DNA from: Hexactinellida sp. DTS-2022
Taxonomy: Eukaryota > Porifera > Hexactinellida
DNA: 64,000 bases
Assembly: GCA_028753945.1 (NCBI GenBank)
Contig: JAPNXP010000003.1
Span: 6,508,280-6,572,279 of the forward strand
Direction of reading: 5' to 3'
The position numbers were made by a program, and so were the translations under genes. The notes under the pieces were generated by a model, which ran no database searches, was not told where the DNA came from, and saw nothing but the letters and a program-made list of their open reading frames with translations. Of the stretch, positions 36,352 to 48,162 are shown piece by piece. Each line of letters opens with the position of its first letter. The first letter of the stretch is position 1.

Positions 36352-39300
36352 CTAAGCATTGAATTTCCCGGCAAAGCTGCGACAGAGGCTGGTGAAATGC
36401 TCTCTGTCTTCACTCCTGGAGAGGCACAAAGGAATGCAACATAGTTCCATATTAATGAATAATTAGTACAAGGATAGTGGTACCATATATAAATATGGTA
36501 TGTAGTTAGTACAGTACGGGGATATTGTACAGGCTACTATATGTACAGGCTACTATATGTACAGGCTACTCAGTGCCGTAGCCACCAATTAAAAGTGGTC
36601 AGGTTAGACCGGGCTGGATACAGTACCAACAGGGCCAAGGGTTCAGGTTAACCTGTCCAACCAACTAAAAGTGGTCAGGTTGAAACCTGACCAACCTGAC
36701 CAGTGGCTACGGCCCTGCTACTATATGTACAGGCTACTATATGTACAGGCTACTATATGTACAGGCTACTATATGTACAGGCTACTATATGTACAGGCTA
36801 TTATATGTACAGGCTACTATAAGCACAGGCTACTATATGTACAGGCTACTATAAGCACAGGCTACTATATGTACAGGCTACTATATGTACAGGCTACTAT
36901 AAGCACAGGCTACTATATGTACAGGCTACTATAAGCACAGGCTACTATATGTACAGGCTACTATATGTACAGGCTACTATATTGTACAGGCTACTATAAG
37001 CACAGGCTACTATATGTACAGGCACGGACTACTAGAATACCCGGACGGGCAACTCGCAAAGTGTTGAATAAAAACTGGAGGCTGAGAGGCTCCAATTTAA
37101 AAATTGAAAAAGCATTAGGTTTCCGGTTTCCAAATGTGATTTTTGGCATATAGGGGTAACTTTTGGCACCCGTCAACAATTTGAGGTTTTCACTCAAAAT
37201 TTCTCACACCTCGACAAGTTATGACGTCATTGTCACATTTCGAGAACCCTGAAAAGTCACTTAATCGCACATAATTCGCGCACTCTAAGAGATAAAAATC
37301 TGAAAATTTAATAGAACATGCACATTAATGATGCGGACACTTTGGTCACACCAGATTGCCAATATGCTTACTCATTATCACATGATGACGTAATCACTAA
37401 AATTTCACATTTTTAAATTTGACTATTTAGGCCTATTTACGCTTTATAATCAATGTTAGAAGTGTATAAACCATACACCAACCGCGAAGCGGTTGGTGTG
37501 TGGTTGGGTTCTGCCGCGAAGCACGCTAGTATCTATATAGATTGATGCTACAGTATATCTATATAGACAAGGGCGTCTCGCTTGCTAGGTCGCTTTGCGG
37601 CAGAACCCAACCACACACCAACCGCTTCGCGGTTGGTGTATGGTTTATACACTTCTAACATTGATTATAAAACGTAAATAGGCCTAAATAGTCAAATTTA
37701 AAAATGTGAAATTTTAGTGATTACGTCATCATGTGATAATGAGTAAGCATATTGGCAATCTGGTGTGACCAAAGTGTCCGCATCATTAATGTGCATGTTC
37801 TATTAAATTTTCAGATTTTTATCTCTTAGAGTGCGCGAATTATGTGCGATTAAGTGACTTTTCAGGGTTCTCGAAATGTGACAATGACGTCATAACTTGT
37901 CGAGGTGTGAGAAATTTTGAGTGAAAGCCTCAAATTGTTGACGGGTGCCAAAAGTTACCCCTATATGCCAAAAATCACATTTGGAAACCGGAAACCTAAT
38001 GCTTTTTCAATTTTTAAATTGGAGCCTCTCAGCCTCCAGTTTTTATTCAACACTTTTTGCGAGTTGCCCGTCCGGGTATTCTAGTAGTCCGTGGTACAGG
38101 CTACTATATGTACAGGCTACTATATGTACAGGCTACTATAAGCACAGGCTACTATATGTACAGGCTACTATATTGTACAGGCTACTATATGTACAGGCTA
38201 CTATAAGCACAGGCTACTATATGTACAGGCTACTATAAGCACAGGCTACTATATGTACAGGCTACTATATGTACAGGCTACTATAAGCACAGGCTACTAT
38301 ATGTACAGGCTACTATAAGCACAGGCTACTATATGTACAGGCTACTATAAGCACAGGCTACTATATTGTACAGGCTACTATATGTACAGGCTATTATAAG
38401 CACAGGCTACTATATTGTACAGGCTACTATATGTACAGGCTACTATATGTACAGGCTACTATATGTACAGGCTACTATATGTACAGGCTATTATATGTAC
38501 AGGCTACTATAAGCACAGGCTACTATATGTACAGGCTATTATAAGCACAGGCTACTATATTGTACAGGCTACTATATGTACAGGCTACTATATGTACAGG
38601 CTACTATATGTACAGGCTACTATATGTACAGGCTATTATATGTACAGGCTACTATAAGCACAGGCTACTATATGTACAGGCTACTATATGTACAGGCTAT
38701 TATATGTACAGGCTACTATAAGCACAGGCTACTATATGTACAGGCTACTATAAGCACAGGCTACTATATGTACAGGCTACTATATGTACAGGCTACTATA
38801 TTGTACAGGCTACTATAAGCACAGGCTACTATATGTACAGGCTACTATATGTACAGGCTACTATATGTACAGGCTACTATAAGCACAGGCTACTATATGT
38901 ACAGGCTACTATAAGCACAGGCTACTATATGTACAGGCTACTATATGTACAGGCTAATATAATGTACGGGGTATTGTATGGTATCAATACAGATTCTCTA
39001 GATAGACGTACTTCTCTATTTCTGCGTAGAACCTCTGTTTGGCCTCTGGGGCTATCGGCTGTCCGGACGGATAATAGTCCGGCGCTCTCTCGAGAGCAGA
39101 CCGCATCCACTGTAGAGTCTCCTACACACACTAGCATATAAGCCTGGCAACTGTAGAGGCTCATAGCTATGCATAGTAGAGATACTTTCGTTACTTCACC
39201 CTTGTAATATCAATGTACAGTGGATACCGGTTATAGACATCGTCGGGAACTGCATATAATGTTCTTATAGCCGTATGTACTTATAACCGCATAAATTATA

Positions 39301-42300
39301 TAAGGTATATGGCAACCGTTTTCCAGTAGAATGTTCTTATATCCGGCATATACTGTAATACCAAAGGAGTCCATCACACATTGGTTAACACCCTTGTAGC
39401 ATCACAGCTACTAATGCCGCTGGCGGTGCCACTGTATAGCTTACGTTTTTGAAAGACTCGAAGTAGGACCAGAGACAGTCTGCGAGTTCTGTGGAGAGGC
39501 GGTAGGGGATCTCGCCAGCCAGCCCGAACACCATAACTACACAACACGGACATAGGAATGCTTATACAGCCATTATAGCCAGGGCCGACTCACCGTCTAT
39601 GATGATCTGTCCGTTTGCGTTGAGAGCAGTGAGCGCGTCCGGCCGAGCCTCCAGCAACCTGGCTCCCTACAGTATAAGGGCAGTAATACTGTGTAGCGCT
39701 ATGTTATAGGAATAGTATACAGTGTACACCCCTCCTATGTAACACTATTGAACATTTGTAATACAAATAAGATGGTCTGGCACACATTGGTAACCCTCCC
39801 ATTGGAAGCGTTACATAGCGCCTGGAGTGCGCATAAGAGAGAATAATGGGATACAGTATAACTCGTACGGGGTATGCCGTCCTGACTAGATCCTTGTAGA
39901 ACTTCAGAATGGAGAGAGAGGCCTCTCTGTGTCCGATCTTAGCGGCCGCCACCGACAGAGGAATTATGTTCTGCAGGTAGGGGAGAGCCAGGAATATCTT
40001 GGGACACTTCTGTAGGAACCTACAGGCACACTAACCTATGAACACAGGTGAAACAGGTATTTGTAGACAATTCTTTTCAGATAATAGTAAGAAAAATCTA
40101 AAATAAAAGCTGTGCCGAATGCATTTAATTTGGAGGCACTACAGGCATATTGACCTATGAACACAAGTGAAACCGGTTTTGTAGCCATTTCTTTTCAATA
40201 AATAGTAAGAAAAATCTAAAATTACAGCTGTGCCGACTGCATTTAATTTGGAGGCACTACTATTAACCTATTAGTAAATACAAACTAGTAATACATAAAG
40301 ACAAGTTATGTTGCCTAGTGGTTTCTAGATAATCAACTATGGTGTTCGTTATTTTCCCAATTGATTGATTAATAGGTGAACTGGTATGATACTATATAGT
40401 GGCATAGTAGAAAGTTAAAACAATGCATCTATGAACAAACATTCCTATAATTAAGAACAGATAATATCCTATAAACACTCCATAACCTCTTAATCGACCA
40501 ATATAGAGCAGACGAACGGTTTGTAGCTCTGACAAACAGGAAGTTAAAATCAGCGCATCGGTGGGTCATGTAGGGAAATGGAGCAAAGGGAGGCACTACA
40601 CCACCCGCACAACAAATCATATCCTGGCACATACCAAGTATAAATATGAACAGCCGGAAGTAAGTGTAATACGCGATATGAAAACTATTTGTACTAACAG
40701 CACTTTCATGATGCAAATTGAATTCAATGGAAGGGACGGAGGGTTTTAAGGAATTTGATGATGCAGACAGTCAATACGCAATTGGAAAACTGCCAGCTCA
40801 ACTGAAGGAGAAGCAAGCAGAATGTTTATTCCAACAAAGACATAAATACAGGCAGCACAACGTGAATAGACTGAAACATTAACATTATCAACTGAGATAA
40901 GACATGCATAGAGTACCCATTCTGCTGTTGGTGTGTGTCTGTGTGCGACTTACGACAGGCACTCGGCCGCTGGACATCCTGGGACTGTACCCGCGGGACG
41001 GAGACGGGTGGACAGAGCCGTTTGTGGAGCACAGCGCTGCGCTGGCCCTGCGACACATCCGACTGAATGGGAGCATCCTGCGGGACTACCACCTGGCCAT
41101 AGACTGGAAGAACACGCGCTGCGACAGCGGGGTGGCGCTCAAAGAGTTCGTGGACGCGCTCGGGAACGGGAGTCGCACCTACCTGGCCGTGTTCGGGGGC
41201 GGGTGCGCCGTGGCCACCAGCCAGGTGGCGGCGCTCTCCTACAGATACGGACTCGCGCAGATCGCGTACGCCTCCACCGCGCCCAACCTCGGCAACCGGA
41301 AGCTGTACCCGCGCTTCGTGCGGGGCGTGCCCTCCGACATAAACGCAGTGCCGGCCCGGGCCAGCTTTGTGCAGCTGCACAACTGGAGACGCGTGGCGAT
41401 CATAAACGAGCAGGACCCGATATTCGTGGCCAGCTCCCACGAGATGGAGTCCGTACTGGACAGGCTGCACGTGGAGTACAGGGTGGAGGACTTTGCGCCC
41501 AGCGGGGACTTTGAACCCAACAGCTCTATTGATTTGGACCAACAAGTCACCCGAATTGCGGAAAACCTTAAGAAATTCAGAATAATAATCGCCAACATGT
41601 ATGAGGAAACAGCCATCAAGTTGTTTTGCAGATTATATAAGCTGGATAAGAAATTCATTCTACCGAAAACTACCACCTGGATATTCCTTGGGTGGTTCAC
41701 TGACCAGTGGCACAACAAGCCAGCTGTGCTAGCAGAGGTGGGGTGCACAGCGGATGAGGTGGCCAGTGTCTCCAACGGGGCCCTGGGGTTCCTGGTGGTA
41801 CACAGCAACAAAAGCTTCCGCGGAGACAACAACAACACACAGCTGACCATAGCCAACCTAACCCCGGCTCAGATATACCAAGAGTACAGGAGCTACGTTC
41901 TGGAAAAGATAAACAACAACACGCTTCAGTTCATAGAAGACTCGGACCCACATGACGCTTATGTGTACGACTCCCTCTGGACCCTGGCCCTCTCCCTGCA
42001 GGGCCTGTTGGACAGCGGGACCAACCTGACTGCGATAGCCGAGAAGCAGATATTCCGAGACACGCAGGTGTTCGCGGAGAACAGCGAGTTCTCCCGCGGG
42101 GTCTACCAGGGCATGCTGCGCCAGAGGTTCGAGGGGTGGACCGGGCCGGTGGAGTACATCGGACACGAGAGGTACTACGATCGGGTGCAGCTACTGGAGT
42201 TCGTATGGGGAGAGCTATTGTACCGCGGCGAGTTCGAGAATATTCCACACAGCAACTACACGGAGGAAGCTATCGGAAATATCAAGTTGGTTCTGGATGA

Positions 42301-45300
42301 AGACAGCTTCATGTATTGGGACCCACTAACAGCAACAGACGGAATAACGAACAGACCAACTCCAGCGTCCATCCTATCATTGGGGGCGGTGGCGACCGTA
42401 GGGATCGCAATCTACATCACATTCCTGATAGCGATGATAATGGCAGGGAAGTTCCAGGAACTAAAGTCCATACAGAACTCGTCTCCGATTCTGACCTGCA
42501 TAATTCTGGGCGGGAACTACCTGCTGCTGCTGGCCGGGGTGCTCTTCCTCTCCAACGACCGGATTCTGGGACACAGCAACGGCGCCTTCGCGTCCAACGT
42601 CTCGGGGGAGGCGCCCACCACGGAGGTGTGCGAGACCCGCGAGTGCAAGCTGCTCTGCATGCTGCCCGTGGGGCTGCTGCTGGTGGCCTCCAGTCTCGTG
42701 TTCGGGGGAATGATCGGGAAGGCCACTCTCATATACGTGTGCGCAGTCAAGCTAGACTTCTCGCTCAGCGACCGCATGAAGCTGGTGCTGCGCTTCGTGT
42801 GGCCGGCGCTGTTCGCGAGTGTGGACGTGGTGCTGGTGCTGGTCTGGTCCGTGGCCAGCTCTCTCGTCATGAAGACGGAGGTGCTGCCCACGGGCCGAGA
42901 CGACCCGCCCTTCATACGAGTCATTCAGTGCAGACTCCCGCTACAGCACCAAGTCGTCAGCAATGTCATCATCGGCCTACTCATCCTATACAAGTCCGTT
43001 GTCGTCTTGATCGGCCTGGTGATGGCTTATAACCTCAGGAATGTGAAGAAGAACAGCCTTCGCTACTGGGGCACCATCACCTGGACCATGTACAACACCT
43101 CGATATTCAGCGTGGTGCTAATCCTGTCCTTCTTCCTGATCACGGACTTCGTCATAAAGCAGGCAATCGTTGCGGTCCTGATCCTACTGACCGTGTTCAT
43201 AACCGTGAGCATCACGGGGCTGCCCCCGGTCTACTACAGGTTCAAGGACCCCAGTCTCGAAAGGGAGAGATCCAAGTCGGTGGACAACACGGACAAGATA
43301 GTTAAGAACGAGACGATGTGGGTTAACGAAGTGACGGCCCTGCAGAACGACAGGCACCACCTGAAGACGGAGATCGCAGATCTGAAGTGCGAGAACATGG
43401 AGATGGTCAGGCGGATGACTCTCAGCGAGATTGACGTGGGGACCGCCTTTGATGGCATTCAAGAGGAGCCCGAGCCAATACCGACAGGTTCCATTAACTA
43501 GAGAACAGCGTAGCGTGTGTCGTAACTAACTATCCCCTTTTACAGCTCTTGTGCATGTGAATATTGATTGATTTTGAATTTTATGAATTATGTTTTAGAA
43601 AAAGTGTCCCATGGCAATTTTTCGAAAACGATTGATGTTTATAATATACGTACTACTCTCTAACTAACAGACTACGACAGAAATAAGATCTCTGTCTGTT
43701 ACAATAGAGATAGCCTTGGATACAACAGTACTAATTACCAGCTAGGAGGCTGATGGTCTTCTAATTAAATGACATAAACCACTTAGACTGAGATCGTTAC
43801 AATAAATCTGTAGAGCCTAATTGTATGTGTCAAATATTCCAAGGCACACACGCTATACTACAAGTGCATTACTGAGCATCTAAGGGGTATTAATACCTGC
43901 CGCACAGCCTGAAGAAATCATCCACGGTATCGGGGTAGTTGTATATCCCTCTCTCTTCGCTGAACACCTCAAAGCAGGGATGCACGAATGTCTACAGGAG
44001 AACTAACATAAGATAGTACTGTTGTGTGACAGTGCACTTACATTGTACATCTCGGTTATAATCTGGTGGCACCGGGCTTCCTCCCCGTACTCGTCTATTA
44101 TGATGGAGCCCAGGTAGAGGTAGCAGGAGTGCTTGTTAGTGGCAAACAGATTCAGAATCTAGAGTACAGTAATACACTATACGTAGAGTATTGCTGTCTA
44201 TATATCTATCTATGACTACATCAATGCAATGTCTTGGTTAGTGGTGATAATTCCTCTTAGTTAAGTGTACAAGTATACCCAAGACGAGTAGCGCAGCGAG
44301 CGAGAAAATAATTTGTCCAGGGGGAATTGAAGCCCTGTATGACTCAAATAGGTTGGCAGATAGTTGGAAAAAAAACAATGGAAAATACTAATCAAATTGG
44401 AATTTATTACACCATAAATAGTTAGAATAAATCGATATAAATTAAGTTACTAACGAATTAAATAATAAGTTAATAACAGTATAAATTCGTTAGAAAACCG
44501 ACATTTAGCAAAACCCTTGTTCACCTGTATGTACGTATAACACAAGCCGATGTGCTAGGAACTTACGAGAGTTATGAGCGGGTGTAGAATCTCCGGTATT
44601 GAGGTCTGCACGCATCTCAGCATAAACCGCAGAGTTCTACAGAGAGAGATAGGGTATAACAGTAATGGTTATAAGGTTGGCAATACATACCTACAGGCCC
44701 TCTCGGTAACCCGGGACTCCTGCTGGTACTTCTCCAGCACCTGTGCGAACAGCGGCCACAACTACAAACAAACAAACAAACAAACAAACAAATAAATAAC
44801 AGAGTATGCATACTGCAGGGTATTTATACCAAACGGGAGACTCGGCGAGAGAACCAATTCTCATTGGCTAATAATACTAAGGCTGGCACAGTTGTTGCAG
44901 TTTGGTGTCATGGCTGGATAATATGCATAGTGTGTTTATATAGAATCAATGAATCGCAGGTGTATGCAACAAGTTATAATATTATTCTATACTTGTCTAA
45001 ATAAATACATATATGCACACAGACTAACACCCTCGCTACAGTTTGTGCGTCCCTGCCCCGGGAGCGGGGCCGAACACAGAATACACATCCGTGGTTCCTT
45101 TGGCGGGTATCGCGTGGGGACGATGGAACATTCCAATGCCCACACTCCCGTTGCTATGCTGCTTCACATAGCACTCTACAGCGTAGCGATTCAGCCAGGT
45201 GGTGTCCTTCTCCATAGCAACGTAATCTGGGATTGGAATCCACTTGCACTCGGCTATCTCGTGCGGATCAGCTGTTATCTCATTGGTCAGGGCGCGGTAC

Positions 45301-48128
45301 GCCAGTATGTAGTACAGGTCGTCGCATCCGTGTCTGTAGTCGAAAGTGTGTCTGAAGCAGAGGACGGACAGGAACTCGCACTTTATGCCGGTCTCCTCCA
45401 ACACCTCTCTTATGCCGGCCCGCGGGATGCTCTCCCCGGCGTTCGCGTGGCCCCCCGGGAACTTCCAGTTCACCGCCTGCCCCGGCAACAGGTGGAACCT
45501 CTCCCTGACCGCAAGCACCTCGTTGTTGTTGTTTACGACCAGGCCCCCCACGCCCACGTAGTGCGTGGCGTAGCCCGGGAGCAGGTCCGGCTCCTCCAGC
45601 GGCAGCCAGCGGGCCAGGCGCACGTAGCTAGGCTGCGCGTGGTGGAATGTGAAGGCATTCGCGACCGCCACGGGGATTAGCTCCGAATGGGAAATGGGAA
45701 TCTTAATGTGGACACCGCGCCTCTTGTCGGACTGCCACCTGGCAACCGCTAGGGGCAGAAGGAATTCGAACTGTTGTCGAGATATATCCTGTTTCTCTAG
45801 GTCTACTACAACTCCGTTGTACAGGGCATCTACTTGTCCCAGTTCTACGAGTCTGTTCGTATTATCTGCCATTACCAGTGACAGGCTACTTATAACGGTG
45901 CGGTGTAATACAGTGTATGATAGTGCTATTCTGTATGCCCTGGCTAGGAATAACATTTCCAGACAGGCTTAGCTCCTGGCTTAGAGAAGGGACACAGGAA
46001 CAAGGAATATGGGCCTATAACATTATACTGACTAGTGTACTGTAGTTGTAGTAGTATAGTAGTGTAACTCACTTCTTTCACAATAGAGGCAGCGGGATGG
46101 ATGTTGGGGAAGTGAGCAACTGAACTCCTAACAAACAAAGTTATATAACAACAACAACACCAACAACAACAACAACAACAACAACAGCATTACCTGAATA
46201 TGGAGGAGAGTCTGTCTAGCCACAAACAGGGATCCTCCTTGCTGCCAGAAGCTGCGGGAACAGCACTGCCAGTTAGCACTATCTAAACATAGCAATACAT
46301 ATACTACAATGCCAAATGTTGTATTTAACTATAACTATCTATCCTTAGGATACCTAGTATAACCTATCACAATACACTATCTATCCTATAGTATACCTGG
46401 TGTAGCGGCTTGACTTGGAGTGCCACTATATTGGAGAGACAGCTCTCGTACTTCTCGTGGGGCTGATGGCTGATTATGTACCCCAGCGCCTTCAGGATAA
46501 CCACCACGGAGTCGTTGTTAAGACCCAGCTCCTCCGAGCTCTGCAGTACCTATAATGTAATAGCTATACTGTACTGGTGGCATACAGATGTATAGGGCAA
46601 CCTCTAGTTATACTCTAGTTATACTCTAGTTAAGGAGCATCTCTAAGATAATTATTTAGATCCATGAACGGAGCTCCAGAGAGCTGCTAGCATACAGACA
46701 GCCCTTACACACTTATTATACCATTTACTATATTAGTGCGATAACGACATTTCGATACACCAATAAACTCATCTCATGCATCAAATGGTTGTATATCGAG
46801 ATGTCGGTATCCATATACCACGAAATGATAAAGGGACTGACTCATATTAGTGGGCATGAGGTTCCGAAGATGTTTTAAGTTTAACAGGGATTAATTCAGA
46901 AGGCATAAATAGATTTCATATGACAAATCGCTACTATTATAAGCAATATCTATGCCCTATATGCACTATACTGTAGGGCTGCTAACACGCGTGTAGGCTA
47001 CCTGGAAGAGTCCCTCGAAGTGGGAGAGGTGTATCTTGTCCTGACAGGAGAAACAGATGGACTGAATGCCTGCAGCCGCGGCCGACTTTATTCTGTCGTT
47101 TCGCAGAGAGGATATCATAAACCGCAGAACCGGATCTATAAACAACTCAGTTATAACCAAGCGAATAAATAGAAAGTCCGTATAATACGCACAAGTAGCA
47201 TAAGCCGAGGATAAGTAATATTGCAATATTGCTGTATTACAGCATTCTTAATGTGTACATGGAAACAATATTAGAGATATTTCCTAACCGATTTATTGGT
47301 ATCGTATAACAGTGGTTCCCAACCTGGGGTCCATGGACGCCTGTAGGGGGTCCACAGGATGTATTACGGTCAATGGGAGGGGGTCCACAGAATGTCTACT
47401 ATTCACTATAGGGGTCCACAGTTGAAAGGGGTCGGGAACCACTGGTCTAACATAGCACTTACCTATGCATGTCTGGTTGGCGTTGACCCAGTCGGATAGG
47501 TGGTGCAGCACCTTAATGGCGGAGCGCTTTACGAGCGGATGGCAGCTCTCCTGCAGCGACAGCAGAGTCTGTACCACCTGGCCCACCACCTCGGACTTGT
47601 TGCTATTAATAGAACCGTAATACCGTATGCTATTTATAGGTAGCAAGGGGATATACAGTCAGGTTCTGTTATGTACATTAATGGGACAAACTGTGTGTAT
47701 AATATAGAGAGTTCATAATAAGCGAACTCAACTAATACAAACAATAAGTCATTTGTCAAATTGGGACCATAGGCTTGTTAAACAGACGAAATAAATGAAT
47801 TGTGATAATACGGTACGCACTCTCTGAGATCGTCGGCCGCTATGTGCATAATGAAGAGAGCGCTCTCCGACTCCATCCAGGTGGTGTCGCTACGCAGCAG
47901 TATCTGAAACATCTAAACAACAACATCAACAATAACAACAACAGCAACAACAAGTACAACAATAACAACAACAACAACAATAACAACAACAATAACAACA
48001 ACAGCAATAATAATAACAACAATACAACAATAACAACAACAACAACAGCAATAATAATAACAACAACAATAACAACAATAACAATAACAGCAATAATAAC
48101 AATAACAACAATACAACAATACAACAAT

Positions 48129-48162
<34 letters not shown>

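Noticed and set aside
36671-38818. Long open frames rich in MYRLLYVQAT repeats
   Set aside because: They are translation of the 16-bp minisatellite; unit length and variants shift the frame, and the region is intron.
36536-38955. CRISPR-like array
   Set aside because: Units are contiguous 16-mers without unique spacers, in a eukaryotic intron.
44574-44795. Open frames around the (AAAC)n tract
   Set aside because: They overlap TNPO3 exons 22 and 23 on the minus strand and run into simple repeat.
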